From Amycolatopsis australiensis (lineage in GTDB: Bacteria > Actinomycetota > Actinomycetes > Mycobacteriales > Pseudonocardiaceae), in contig NZ_FPJG01000006.1 of the NCBI RefSeq assembly GCF_900119165.1, forward strand, positions 1,612,001 through 1,676,000: a stretch of DNA of 64,000 nt, written 5' to 3'. Below the pieces are notes generated by a model. The model was not told the origin of the DNA and ran no database searches. It saw only the letters and a program-made list of their open reading frames with translations. Shown here piece after piece: positions 1 to 8,389 of the stretch; positions within the stretch are counted from its first letter, which is position 1, and each line of letters opens with the position of its first letter. Position numbers and translations under genes: made by a program.

Positions 1-1
1 C

Positions 2-1813
2 AAGCCCGCCAACGGCAAGGGCCTCGGCAAGAGCAAGGGCTTCGGCGGCAAGCCCGTCCCGAAGACGCCGGCCACGGTCTCCGTGCCGAGCACCCAGCAG
101 CTGGCGCGGCCGAAGCCGTTGAGCGAACGCCGCCCGCCGGTGCCGCCGGTCGACCCGGCGCTGAACGCCGCGCAGCGCGAGCTGAAGGCCGCCGAGCTGC
201 GGGCCGAGGCGGCACGTCGCCAGGCGGAGTCGCAGCCGATGCGGCTGCCGAAGCCGGACGAGGTCAACCAGCCCGAGCGCCGTCCGGACGCGGTCGCCGC
301 CGAGCCGACGCGCCGCGACGTCCCGCGGCCGGAGCCCAAGACCGAAATCCGCCGGCCGGCCACGCCGGAGCCGAAGACGGAGATCCGCCGTCCCGAGCCG
401 CCGCCCGCGCGACGGGCCGAGATGTCTCGCCCGGATTTGCCGCGGGTGGAGCGGCCGAGGCCTGCGGAGGTTTCCCGTCCGGACATTCCGCGGGTGGAGC
501 GGCCGCGGCCGGCCGAGGTTTCGCGACCGGATTTGCCGCGGGTGGAGCGGCCGCGTCCGGCCGAGGTCTCGCGTCCGGATATTCCGCGGGTCGAGATGTC
601 GCGTCCGGACATTCCGCGGGTGGAAATGTCGCGGCCGGACCTGCCCCGCGTGGAGCGGCCGCGGCCTGGCGAGGTCTCGCGTCCGGACATTCCGCGGGTG
701 GAAATGTCGCGGCCGGACCTGCCCCGCGTGGAGCGGCCGCGGCCTGGCGAGGTCTCGCGTCCGGACATTCCGCGGGTGGAAATGTCGCGGCCGGACCTGC
801 CCCGCGTGGAGCGGCCGCGGCCTGGCGAGGTCTCGCGTCCGGACATTCCGCGGGTGGAAATGTCGCGGCCGGACCTGCCCCGCGTGGAACGGCCGCGGCC
901 TGGCGAGGTCTCGCGTCCGGATATCCCGCGAGTCGAGATGTCGCGGCCGGACCTGCCTCGGGTCGGCCAGCCGAACGGCGTGCGCAAGGGGCCCGAGCCG
1001 CCGCGGGGCGGGCCGGTTCCTCCGGTGAAGCCGTCCGAAATGTCGCGTTCGGACATCCGGCCGGTCAAGGACCTCAGCGCGGCTTTCCAGAAACGCGACG
1101 ACTTCGCCGAGCGGCAGCGCCCGAACCGGCCGAAGCCGCCCGAGCCGAAGACCCCGCCGACGCCGCGGGACGCCTCGCGCACCGACCTCCCGGTCGTCCC
1201 GCCGACGACGCCCGTGCCGAGCAAGAGCCCGCAGTCGCGCACCGACCTGCCCCCGGCCGTGCCGCCGACCACGCCGGTCCCGGCCGCCGATGGCCGCCCG
1301 CCGTCGCGGCTCGAGCAGTTCTCGCGGGCCGACATGTCGCCGATCCTCGACGAGCCGCCGTCCCGGCACGGTTCGCACCGCGCGCCTGTCGAGGCCGAGC
1401 AGGCCGACGCGCCCCTGGTGAACCCGACGCTTCCGGAGTCCGTGCGCAACTTCCAGGGCCGCTCGGGTGGCCGCCGCCGCAAGCCGGACGACTCGCAGCA
1501 GCTGCCCGCGGTCCCCGCGCCGGAGCCTTCGGGCGGTGGGCGGCGCCGTCGTCCGGACGGTGAACCGCCGGCGTGGGAGGGCATGGTCGCCGAGCGGGCG
1601 TCGATGTCGCGCCGCAACATGACACCGGTCGACCCGGCGGAAGCAGAGCAGAACGGCAACGGCACGAACGGCCACGCCCGCAACGGCGGCCGCCGTTCGG
1701 CGGACACCCCGGGCAGCGGCTCCCACACGGCGGGCCGCTCGGTGAGCGAACTGCTGGCCGCCAACGGCGGCACGGCGGCAACCCCGCGCCGACGCCGCCG
1801 CGCAGAGGACTGA
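2..1813 (+). CDS. Pro/Arg-rich repeat protein, DUF6779-like (5'-truncated)
   Basis: The reading frame is open from base 2, so the start lies outside the window. About 600 codons are visible. They encode a disordered Pro/Arg/Glu-rich tail with no membrane segment. The centre is built from alternating MSRPDLPRVE and VSRPDIPRVE units, and the end is basic (RRRRRAED). Position before PrsW-DUF2520-panC-panD-coaX matches M. tuberculosis Rv3604c, a membrane protein described as Ala/Arg/Pro-rich, so I infer this is the cytoplasmic tail of that family (DUF6779). Function is unknown; multivalent binding is only a guess. GTG at 83 is an internal codon, not a convincing start. Confidence 0.75.
   Translation, partial: KPANGKGLGKSKGFGGKPVPKTPATVSVPSTQQLARPKPLSERRPPVPPVDPALNAAQRELKAAELRAEAARRQAESQPMRLPKPDEVNQPERRPDAVAAEPTRRDVPRPEPKTEIRRPATPEPKTEIRRPEPPPARRAEMSRPDLPRVERPRPAEVSRPDIPRVERPRPAEVSRPDLPRVERPRPAEVSRPDIPRVEMSRPDIPRVEMSRPDLPRVERPRPGEVSRPDIPRVEMSRPDLPRVERPRPGEVSRPDIPRVEMSRPDLPRVERPRPGEVSRPDIPRVEMSRPDLPRVERPRPGEVSRPDIPRVEMSRPDLPRVGQPNGVRKGPEPPRGGPVPPVKPSEMSRSDIRPVKDLSAAFQKRDDFAERQRPNRPKPPEPKTPPTPRDASRTDLPVVPPTTPVPSKSPQSRTDLPPAVPPTTPVPAADGRPPSRLEQFSRADMSPILDEPPSRHGSHRAPVEAEQADAPLVNPTLPESVRNFQGRSGGRRRKPDDSQQLPAVPAPEPSGGGRRRRPDGEPPAWEGMVAERASMSRRNMTPVDPAEAEQNGNGTNGHARNGGRRSADTPGSGSHTAGRSVSELLAANGGTAATPRRRRRAED
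650..961 (+). repeat. Four 78-bp in-frame tandem repeats
   Basis: Four copies begin at 650, 728, 806 and 884, exactly 78 bp (26 codons) apart. Each encodes two 8-10 residue motifs, RPDIPRVE and RPDLPRVE, joined by an ERPRPGE linker. The first three copies are almost identical in DNA and the fourth has a few third-position changes. This suggests recent expansion by slippage or unequal recombination. Looser copies of the half-unit extend from about 420 to 1060. Confidence 0.93.
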
Positions 1814-1836
1814 CACCGGCGCCGGCCCACCCTCAA

Positions 1837-1950
1837 CGCACCGAAGGCCACCTTGGTTGCGTCTCGCGCACCGAAGGCCGCCTTGGTTGCGTGTGACGCA
1901 CCGAAGGCCGCATTGGGGCGCTCGGGCCGTGGTCAAGGCCGTCTTGGTTG
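1837..1950. repeat. Four direct repeats of about 30 bp with GAAGGCC core
   Basis: The motif CGCACCGAAGGCC, followed by a CCTTGGTTGCG-like half, occurs at 1837, 1867 and 1897 with an exact 30-bp period. A degenerate fourth copy has its AAGGCC core at 1935. They fill most of the 288-bp gap between the DUF6779-like gene and the PrsW gene. The core resembles the arms of the palindrome at 60215-60265. They could form transcript hairpins or bind a protein; no function is shown by the sequence. Confidence 0.8.
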
Positions 1951-2101
1951 CTCCTTCCCCGCCCGCGCTACCGTCGTCAGCGGAGGCGCCGCGCGCCGCT
2001 TGCCGACTCAGCGCATTGCAGAACCGGGGGGTGGCCGTGGCCGTCGTCCAGGGCAGAGGTGCCGTTTCTCTTCCTGTCCGGTCTGCGTAGGGTGACCCGC
2101 T

Positions 2102-3268
2102 GTGAGCGGAACCCTCTCGCCCGCGACCGGTCTCGACCGCGGACGGCGGCCTCGCCGGATCACCGTGCTGTTGCCGGTGCTCGGGCTCATCGTGGTGGCC
2201 CTCTGCGGCCTGTTCCTCTTCGGCCTGGCCACCGCGCGGGTCGGGCCGCTCGCCGTCACCATCGGGGTGCTCGCCGCGCTCGTGCCCGTCGCCGGGGTCG
2301 TCGCCGGGTTCCTCTGGGTCGACCGGTGGGAGCCCGAACCCGCCAAATTCCTGCTGCTCGCCTTCGCCTGGGGCGCCTGCATCGCGACCGTCACCGCGCT
2401 GCTCATCAACACCACCGCCGAGGCCGTCGGCGACGAGCTGCTCGGCAAGGGCAGCGGCAACACCGTCGCCGCGCTCGTGTCCGCGCCCATCGTCGAGGAG
2501 GCCGCGAAAGCCCTCTTCGTCGTGCTCATCCTCTGGCGCCGCTCCAGCGAGTTCGACGGCGTGGTGGACGGCGTCGTCTACGCCGGGTTCAGCGCCGCCG
2601 GCTTCGCGTTCACCGAGAACATCTACTACTTCGGGCGCGCCTTCTACGACCACGGCTTCGGTGACGGGCACAGCCAGGGCGTCATCACGGCGTTCTTCCT
2701 GCGTGGCGTCCTGGCGCCGTTCACGCACCCGCTGTTCGCCGTGCTCACCGGCATCGGGATCGGCATCGCCGCGCGCACGGCCACGAAGGCGATGAAGGTC
2801 GTCGCCCCCGTCGCGGGCTACCTCGCCGCCGTCTGCCTGCACGCCCTGTGGAACAGCGCCGCGCTGCTCGGTGGGTCGAAGTTCCTCACCGTCTACTTCC
2901 TGATCATGCTGCCGCTGTTCCTCGGCGTGGTCTACCTGGTCGTCCTGCAACGACGGCGCGAGCAGCGGATCATCGCCGCCGCCCTGCCGCACATGGCCGC
3001 GGCGCGCTGGATCGCGCCGTCGGAGGTCGACCTGCTCGCCAGCCTGCCTGGCCGCCGCGCGTGGCGCCGCCAGGCGAAACGCCAGTCCGGCAAGCGCGCC
3101 GCGAGAGCCGTCGCCGTGTACCAGGCGAGCGTGACGGAGCTCGCGTTCCTGGACCGGCGGGAGATCACCACCGACGCCGACCGGGAGCGCCAGCAGGAGC
3201 TGCTGCGCACGTTGAAGGCCGCCAGAGCCGAGGCGACGCGCCTCGCCGACGAGGCCGCCCGCGGGTGA
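2102..3268 (+). CDS. PrsW-family intramembrane metalloprotease
   Basis: A 388-aa membrane protein. The N-terminal half has about eight hydrophobic segments. The PrsW/CPBP-like active-site signature is present as EEAAK near residue 130, followed by FTENIYY near 175 and a conserved His in FTHPLF near 210. The last 100 residues are a charged cytoplasmic tail. PrsW proteases cut membrane anti-sigma factors in Bacillus; the substrate here is unknown. The GTG start is supported by AGGGTG seven bases upstream. The gene stands alone between the repeats at 1837-1950 and the DUF2520-pan operon. Confidence 0.85.
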   Translation: MSGTLSPATGLDRGRRPRRITVLLPVLGLIVVALCGLFLFGLATARVGPLAVTIGVLAALVPVAGVVAGFLWVDRWEPEPAKFLLLAFAWGACIATVTALLINTTAEAVGDELLGKGSGNTVAALVSAPIVEEAAKALFVVLILWRRSSEFDGVVDGVVYAGFSAAGFAFTENIYYFGRAFYDHGFGDGHSQGVITAFFLRGVLAPFTHPLFAVLTGIGIGIAARTATKAMKVVAPVAGYLAAVCLHALWNSAALLGGSKFLTVYFLIMLPLFLGVVYLVVLQRRREQRIIAAALPHMAAARWIAPSEVDLLASLPGRRAWRRQAKRQSGKRAARAVAVYQASVTELAFLDRREITTDADRERQQELLRTLKAARAEATRLADEAARG

Positions 3269-3389
3269 CCCGGTCCGGGTGAAGCTGGTCACCCGGGCTC
3301 AACGGTTCGCGCTTAATCGAGTTAGTCTCGCGCCGTTCGTCCGGTACCCGGAGCGGGACTGGAACGAGAGCAGAGGGAGTCTGCCAACC

Positions 3390-3416
3390 ATGAGCGTCCA
3401 CAGGCGCACGCCATGA
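3390..3416 (+). promoter_or_regulatory. Candidate 8-codon upstream ORF before DUF2520 gene
   Basis: ATG at 3390 opens an 8-codon frame, MSVHRRTP, that ends in TGA at 3414-3416. The strong ribosome site GAGGGAG at 3373-3379 lies ten bases before this ATG. The stop overlaps the ATG of the next gene in an ATGA arrangement. The DUF2520 gene has no other good ribosome site, so its translation may depend on reinitiation after this peptide. It could also be an accidental frame. Confidence 0.4.
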
Positions 3417-4318
3417 TGAGGCCCGCTCGCCTCGCGGTCGGCGTCGTGTCCGCCGGCCGGGTGGGCAGTGTGCTCGGCGCCGCGCTCGCCCGGGCGGGAC
3501 ACACCGTGGTCGCCGCGTCGGGACTGTCCGCCGCGTCGCTGGCCCGCGCCGAACGCCTCCTTCCCGACGTGCCCCTGCTGCCGCCCGACGAAACCGTCCG
3601 CCGGGCGGACCTGGTGCTGCTCGCGATTCCCGACGACGCGCTGGCCGGCACGGTCCGCGGGCTCGTCGCCACCGGGTCGCTGCGGGCGGGCCAGATCGTC
3701 GTGCACACCTCCGGCGCGCACGGCGTCGACGTGCTGGCGCCCGCGGCCGAGGCCGGGGCGCTGCCGCTCGCGCTGCACCCGGTGATGACGTTCACCGGCC
3801 GCGAGGAGGACCTCGAGCGGCTGACGGCGTGCAGCATCGGCATCACCGCGGCCGCCGACGACGACGCGGCGTGGAACGTCGGCGAAGCGCTGGCCGTCGA
3901 GATGGGCGCCGAACCGGTGCGCGTTCCCGACTCGGCGCGAGCGCTCTACCACGCTGCGTTGACCCACGGCGCGAACCACCTGATGACGCTCGTCGCCGAC
4001 TGCGCGGAAGTCTTGCGGGAAGCGGGAATCGGGCATTCCGAACGCCTGGTCGCTCCGCTGCTTTCGGCGGCGTTGGATAATGTGCTGCGGCACGGCGACC
4101 GCGCGCTCACCGGTCCGGTCGCCCGTGGCGACGCCGGCACCGTCCGCAAGCACCTCGCGGTGCTGGCGGAGCGGGCGCCGGACGTGGCGCCGGCCTACCG
4201 CGCGCTGGCCAAGCGCACGGTGGCGCGTTCGTCGGCGGCCGGGCTGCTGGACACCGCGGCCGCCAAAGACCTCACCGAACTCCTCGACGATCCCGCCGAA
4301 GGGCACCAAGACCAGTGA
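3413..4318 (+). CDS. Rossmann-like DUF2520 protein
   Basis: A 301-aa protein of the two-domain Rossmann/DUF2520 family (orthologue position of M. tuberculosis Rv3603c). The N-terminus carries a nucleotide-binding fold of the GVVSAGRVGSVLGAAL type at about residues 9-24. The C-terminal half is the helical DUF2520 domain, resembling the dimerisation domain of ketopantoate reductase or 6-phosphogluconate dehydrogenases. A redox role in pantothenate synthesis has often been assumed from the fixed linkage to panC but is not proven. Two adjacent ATG codons (3413, 3416) are possible starts. The stop overlaps the GTG of panC (GTGA), so the two are translationally coupled. Confidence 0.85.
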   Translation: MMRPARLAVGVVSAGRVGSVLGAALARAGHTVVAASGLSAASLARAERLLPDVPLLPPDETVRRADLVLLAIPDDALAGTVRGLVATGSLRAGQIVVHTSGAHGVDVLAPAAEAGALPLALHPVMTFTGREEDLERLTACSIGITAAADDDAAWNVGEALAVEMGAEPVRVPDSARALYHAALTHGANHLMTLVADCAEVLREAGIGHSERLVAPLLSAALDNVLRHGDRALTGPVARGDAGTVRKHLAVLAERAPDVAPAYRALAKRTVARSSAAGLLDTAAAKDLTELLDDPAEGHQDQ

Positions 4319-5220
4319 CCACACCGAAATTCAGCCGCGGCACCCTGAACACGTTCGCGCCGCCCGAGCACGTGAGCCAGGTCAGCCGGGCGCTGCGCGG
4401 CGTCGGCCGCAAGCTGGCGCTCGTGCCGACCATGGGCGCGCTGCACGCCGGGCACCGTGAGCTGATCCGCCGCGCCAAGCGGTTGCCGAACACCGTCGTG
4501 GCCACCTCGATCTTCGTCAACCCGCTGCAGTTCGGCGCGGGCGAGGACTTCGAGGCGTACCCGCGGCCCCTGGAGGCCGACCTCGACGTACTGCGTGAGG
4601 ACGGCGTCGAAATCGCGTTCACCCCGAGCGCCGACGCCCTCTACGCCGAAGGCGCTTCGGTGACCGTGCACCCGGGCCCGCTCGGTGACGAGCTGGAAGG
4701 CGCTGCCCGGCCCGGGCACTTCGCCGGCGTCCTGACGGTCGTCGCGAAGCTGTTCAACCTGCTGCGTCCGGACTACGCGTTCTTCGGCGAGAAGGACTAC
4801 CAGCAGCTGGTGCTGATCAAGCGGATGGTGCGGGACCTGAACTTCGACACGCGCGTCATCGGCGTGCCGACAGTGCGGGAGCGCGACGGGCTGGCGCTGT
4901 CGTCGCGCAACGTCTACCTGACGCCTGAGCAGCGCGAAGACGCCATCGTCCTGTCGGCCGCCCTCACCGCGGGGGCGTTCGTCGGCCGTGACGGTGCCGA
5001 AGCGGTCCTCGAGACCGCGTGGAAGACCCTCGCCGCGCGTCCCGCGGTCGAGGTGGATTACCTGGAGTTGAGGGGAACCGACCTCGGGCCCGCGCCCGTC
5101 GACGGTGAGGCACGACTGTTGATCGCCGCGCGGGTGGGGAGCACCCGGCTGATCGACAACGTTCCGGTGCTGCTCGGCAAGGCCGTCGAGCACCCGGAGC
5201 GGCTGGACGCAGGGGAATAG
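4315..5220 (+). CDS. panC: Pantothenate synthetase (pantoate-beta-alanine ligase)
   Basis: A 301-aa cytoplasmic enzyme that joins pantoate and beta-alanine with ATP to make pantothenate. The HIGH-type nucleotide site appears as PTMGALHAGH at residues 38-47. FVNPLQFG, the GEKDYQQL segment and the SSRNVYL loop follow in the family order. The GTG start overlaps the DUF2520 stop by four bases. panD begins nine bases after the stop, so substrate supply and use are encoded in one operon. Length is normal for the family. Confidence 0.96.
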   Translation: MTTPKFSRGTLNTFAPPEHVSQVSRALRGVGRKLALVPTMGALHAGHRELIRRAKRLPNTVVATSIFVNPLQFGAGEDFEAYPRPLEADLDVLREDGVEIAFTPSADALYAEGASVTVHPGPLGDELEGAARPGHFAGVLTVVAKLFNLLRPDYAFFGEKDYQQLVLIKRMVRDLNFDTRVIGVPTVRERDGLALSSRNVYLTPEQREDAIVLSAALTAGAFVGRDGAEAVLETAWKTLAARPAVEVDYLELRGTDLGPAPVDGEARLLIAARVGSTRLIDNVPVLLGKAVEHPERLDAGE

Positions 5221-5229
5221 GAGTCCACG

Positions 5230-5727
5230 ATGTACCGCACGATGCTCAAGTCGAAGATCCACCGGGCCACCGTGACCCAGGCCGACCTGCACTACGTCGG
5301 CTCGGTGACGGTCGACGAGGACCTGATGGAGGCGGCGGACCTGCTGCCGGGGGAACAGGTGTCCATTGTGGACGTCACCAACGGGGCGCGGCTGGAGACC
5401 TACGTCATCAAGGGTGAGCGCGGCAGCGGCGTGCTCGGCATCAACGGCGCCGCGGCGCACCTGGTGCACCCGGGTGACCTGGTCATCCTCATTGCCTACG
5501 GCCAGATGGACGACGCCGAGGCCGCGACGTACCAGCCCCGCGTGGTGTTCGTCGACGCGGACAACCGGATCGTCCACCGGCACTCCGACCCCGGCCACGC
5601 GCCGGAGGGGTCCGGGCTGCTGTCCGGCACGGTGACCCTGCCGCCGGAGGAGGAGACGGCGGTGTTCCCGGTCGCCGAAACGGCGGACGCCCGCCGCCTC
5701 GACGCGCTGCTGCACGCGGAAAGCTGA
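5230..5727 (+). CDS. panD: Aspartate 1-decarboxylase proenzyme
   Basis: A 165-aa pyruvoyl enzyme that converts aspartate to beta-alanine for PanC. The self-cleavage site Gly24-Ser25 is present in HYVGSVTVD; Ser25 becomes the pyruvoyl group. [10 protein letters not shown] and GINGAAAH follow as in the family. The C-terminus runs about 25-35 residues past the usual 126-139 aa, like the extended actinobacterial enzymes, whose tail is where pyrazinoic acid resistance maps in M. tuberculosis. AGGAG at 5220-5224 serves the ATG start. Confidence 0.96.
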   Translation: MYRTMLKSKIHRATVTQADLHYVGSVTVDEDLMEAADLLPGEQVSIVDVTNGARLETYVIKGERGSGVLGINGAAAHLVHPGDLVILIAYGQMDDAEAATYQPRVVFVDADNRIVHRHSDPGHAPEGSGLLSGTVTLPPEEETAVFPVAETADARRLDALLHAES

Positions 5728-5732
5728 CCCGC

Positions 5733-6512
5733 TTGCTGCTCACCGTCGACGTCGGCAACACGAACATCGTGCTGGGCCTGTGGTCCGGCAGTGCGCTGGT
5801 CGGCGACTGGCGGATGCGCACGGACGCGCGCATGACGGCCGACGAGCTGGCGCTGACGGTCCGCGGCCTGCTCGGCCCGCACGCGGACGCCGTCACGGGG
5901 ATCAGCGCGCTGTCGACGGTGCCGGCGGTGCTGCGCGAGCTGCGAGTGATGCTTTCGCGGTACTACGCGGCGGTTCCGAAGATCGTGGTGGAGCCGGGAG
6001 TGCGCACGGGCGTGCCGCTGCTGGTGGACAACCCGAAGGAGGTGGGCGCGGACCGGCTGGCGAACACGCTGGCCGCGCACCACCTCCACAACGGAACGGC
6101 GTGCGTGGTGGTGGACTTCGGCACGTCGACGAACGTGGACGCGATCTCGGCCCGCGGCGAGTTCCTCGGCGGCGCGTTCGCCCCGGGAATCGAGATTTCG
6201 GTCGACGCGCTGGCGTTGCGCGCGGCGGCGCTGCGGAAGGTGGAGCTGGTTCCGCCGCGGTCGGTGATCGGCAAGAACACGGTCGAGTGCTTGCAGTCGG
6301 GGATTCTGTACGGGTTTGCCGGGCAGGTCGACGGGTTGGTCCGGCGGATCGTGCGTGAGCTGTCTCCGGGTGGGACGGAGCGGGTGGCGGTGCTCGCGAC
6401 CGGAGGGCTGGCGCCGCTGGTGATCGGTGAGTCGGAGACGATCACTGATCATGTGCCGGATTTGACTTTGTTGGGGTTGCGGTTGGTTTATGAGCGGAAC
6501 ATCCGGTCCTGA
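5733..6512 (+). CDS. coaX: Type III pantothenate kinase
   Basis: A 259-aa ASKHA-fold kinase that phosphorylates pantothenate, the first step of CoA synthesis. The phosphate-1 loop DVGNTNIVLGL is at residues 5-15, GADRLAN near 108 and DFGTSTNVDA near 130. A TTG start five bases after the panD stop is the only reasonable one, because the conserved N-terminal strand begins right there. Last gene of the DUF2520-panC-panD-coaX operon, which thus runs from pantothenate synthesis into CoA. The 3' end leads into repetitive non-coding DNA. Confidence 0.93.
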   Translation: MLLTVDVGNTNIVLGLWSGSALVGDWRMRTDARMTADELALTVRGLLGPHADAVTGISALSTVPAVLRELRVMLSRYYAAVPKIVVEPGVRTGVPLLVDNPKEVGADRLANTLAAHHLHNGTACVVVDFGTSTNVDAISARGEFLGGAFAPGIEISVDALALRAAALRKVELVPPRSVIGKNTVECLQSGILYGFAGQVDGLVRRIVRELSPGGTERVAVLATGGLAPLVIGESETITDHVPDLTLLGLRLVYERNIRS

Positions 6513-6572
6513 GGGGTTCTGGTCGGTGTTCTTTTCGCCGGCTTGCTCGGCCCGGATCGCTCCGCCGTTTCA

Positions 6573-6840
6573 CCGGTTTCGGTCCGCCTCGGCCGGTCCG
6601 GTTGTTTCCGGCTCGGCTCGGGTCTGGCTGGCGCCTTTTCGGCGGTTGAGTTGCTTTCGGCGGGTCCGGTTGTCCTTGTGCCGCGTGGATGGGCCTGGCT
6701 GGCGCGCTTTGGGCGGTTTGAGTTGGTCCGGCGGGTCCGGTTGTTCCCGGCCGCGCGGATTGGCCTCGCGGGCGCCCTTTCACCGGTCTCGGGCCGCCTC
6801 AGCGGGTCCGGTCGCTCGTGGCCGTGCGGATCTTGCCTGG
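6573..6840. repeat. Degenerate ~70-bp minisatellite, about four copies
   Basis: The anchor GGTCCGGT recurs at 6595, 6663, 6734 and 6805, giving periods of 68, 71 and 71 bp. Between anchors come similar blocks (GCGGAT or GTGGAT, then a GGCGC or TGGCGC segment, then CTTTC). The unit is not a multiple of three, so it is unlikely to encode protein. It occupies the middle of the 517-bp gene-free stretch 6513-7029, between the convergent coaX and DUF6640-like genes. No clean hairpin terminator was seen in this stretch. Confidence 0.75.
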
Positions 6841-7029
6841 TTGACCCCGCACCTGGTCGTGACCTGCTCCTGCCCAGGGTGACCGGCGCCGATCGGCCTG
6901 GTTGTCCACAGGATGGCCGTGATGTGGACAACCAGGCCCGTCCGGCGGCCTTTCGCGGCTTTTCGTCGGTCAGCCCCGATACGCTGGAAGCGGGGCAGCC
7001 CCCCAGGGAAGGGCGGGGGTGTCGCTTCG

Positions 7030-7431
7030 TCAGGCGCGGGCCAGGCGGCGCCGCTCCAGCAGGTACCCGAGCGCCGTCACCGCCAAGGCCGGGAACGCGA
7101 TCTTCGCCTGCGGGAACCGGGCCGTTCCCGGCGGGTCCACCGCCTTCGAGCCCGGGTACGCCAGTGCCGAAATCTGCGTCACCCAATACAGGGACGCCAG
7201 CACCGCCCCGGCGTCGAGGCCCGCCCTCGTCGGGCGGCGCCACAGCTGCCACAGGCTCGTCGCGCCCAGTGCCAGACCCAAGCTCATCGTCTGGCCGTTG
7301 TGGAACTTCGCGTGCGGTGGCCACGCCGGGTTGTGCACGTGCGTTTCGTTCCAGTCGGCGCGGTACGGGCCCACCGCCGTCACCAGCGAGGTCAGCGAGA
7401 TCAGTGCCCGCCCCCAGGATTTGCTCTGCAT
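7030..7431 (-). CDS. DUF6640-like small membrane protein
   Basis: A 133-aa protein with about four hydrophobic segments. A conserved motif lies near residues 22-48 (YRADWNETHVHNP then PPHAKFHNGQT), which I recognise as the DUF6640 type; the family name is from memory. The His/Asn-rich loop between helices could bind metal or a substrate. Function is unknown. It is the only gene served by the MerR-type promoter at 7460-7490, and AAAGGATC lies before the ATG. It converges on coaX across the minisatellite. Confidence 0.75.
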   Translation of the reverse strand: MQSKSWGRALISLTSLVTAVGPYRADWNETHVHNPAWPPHAKFHNGQTMSLGLALGATSLWQLWRRPTRAGLDAGAVLASLYWVTQISALAYPGSKAVDPPGTARFPQAKIAFPALAVTALGYLLERRRLARA

Positions 7432-7459
7432 CGGTGATCCTTTCGTCCGCCTCCACCGC

Positions 7460-7490
7460 AGTATCGGACCTCCAGTTCGATCGAGGTCAA
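7460..7490 (-). promoter_or_regulatory. MerR-family-type promoter with 19-bp spacer
   Basis: On the minus strand a -35 hexamer TTGACC (7490-7485) and a -10 hexamer GATACT (7465-7460) are separated by exactly 19 bp. The spacer overlaps the inverted repeat GACCTC-N10-GAGGTC (7467-7488). A long 19-20 bp spacer containing a dyad is the hallmark of promoters activated by MerR/SoxR-type regulators through DNA untwisting. The predicted start site is about 20 bases before the DUF6640-like ATG. No MerR gene lies in the window. Confidence 0.6.
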
Positions 7491-7561
7491 GCCGGCAGTT
7501 TCAGCGCCAAGCGCGTGTTCAGGCAGTGCGTCGTCTTGTCCTGACCGGGTACGACGCGCTC

Positions 7562-8314
7562 TCAGCGGCGGCGGGCGCGGAGCGCCAGCGTGATCAGCGG
7601 CAGGTCGAACTCGCCCTCCGCCGTCTCCGGATTCGACGCCAGGAACTCGCGCAGCCGCGTCAGCAACGCCGCCGATTCCGCCGGTGACGACACGATCACC
7701 ATCGAATACGTCGCGATCGTTTCCAGCAGGCTCTCCGCCGTCCGGCGGTGCGTGTGGTGAAACCGGTCGCTTTCGAACGGCTCGAACTCCGCGTGCGCCG
7801 ACTGCCGCAAATCGTCCGTGCTCGCCGGGCGGCGGGCGCCGTCGCGGCCCAGGCGGGTGAACTCCGCGACCCACGGCACCGATTCGTCTTCGTAGTTCCA
7901 CATCGGCACCAGCACGCCACCCGGGCGCAACACCCGCGCGATCTCCGTCATCGCGGCCGGCACGTCGAACCAATGGAACGCCTGACCGACGAAAACCGCG
8001 TCGACGTCGGCATCGGGCAACGGGATCCGTTCCGCCTGACCCGCCAGTGCGGTCGCCGACGGCACCGCCCGCGCCAGTTCGGCGCGCATTTCCGGGTCGG
8101 GTTCGACCGCGGTGACGTCGAGCCCCAGTCCGGCGAGGCCGAGGGTGAGCTTGCCCGTTCCGGCACCCAGATCGAGCACCCGGCGCGGGGTGGCGGCCGC
8201 GCCCGAAAGGCCCCATTCGATCGCCTGCCGCGGGTAATCGGGCCGATGCCGCGCGTACGCGGCTGCCCGGCTGCCGAAGGACGAAGCCCGCTGCGCGCGC
8301 GTGGGATCGCTCAC
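7562..8314 (-). CDS. Class I SAM-dependent methyltransferase
   Basis: A 250-aa protein with a Methyltransf_11-type fold. Motif I is [12 protein letters not shown] near residues 46-57, the acidic motif II is [10 protein letters not shown], and the post-motif region [15 protein letters not shown] is conserved. The conserved AFHWFD segment is typical of small-molecule methyltransferases. The substrate cannot be deduced. The gene is divergent from lysS, with 75 bp between starts, so both promoters share that gap. Confidence 0.85.
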   Translation of the reverse strand: MSDPTRAQRASSFGSRAAAYARHRPDYPRQAIEWGLSGAAATPRRVLDLGAGTGKLTLGLAGLGLDVTAVEPDPEMRAELARAVPSATALAGQAERIPLPDADVDAVFVGQAFHWFDVPAAMTEIARVLRPGGVLVPMWNYEDESVPWVAEFTRLGRDGARRPASTDDLRQSAHAEFEPFESDRFHHTHRRTAESLLETIATYSMVIVSSPAESAALLTRLREFLASNPETAEGEFDLPLITLALRARRR

Positions 8315-8389
8315 GACCCCAGGTTAATCGAGGAAAGGAAAGGTAATCCGGTTGGCGTAGCGCGCGAGCGGGTTCGTACCCTATGGGCC

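Noticed and set aside
650..961. CRISPR-like array
   Set aside because: Units are continuous 78-bp coding repeats with no spacers and no cas genes; likewise the 30-bp repeats at 1837 have no variable spacers.
4195..5715. Long minus-strand frame across panC and panD
   Set aside because: Antisense of two clearly identified enzymes; composition typical of a shadow frame.
6488..7456. Minus-strand 322-codon frame over the minisatellite and the DUF6640-like gene
   Set aside because: Repeat units are not multiples of three, the frame is Pro/Arg/Thr low complexity, and it conflicts with the better-supported 7030-7431 gene and its promoter.
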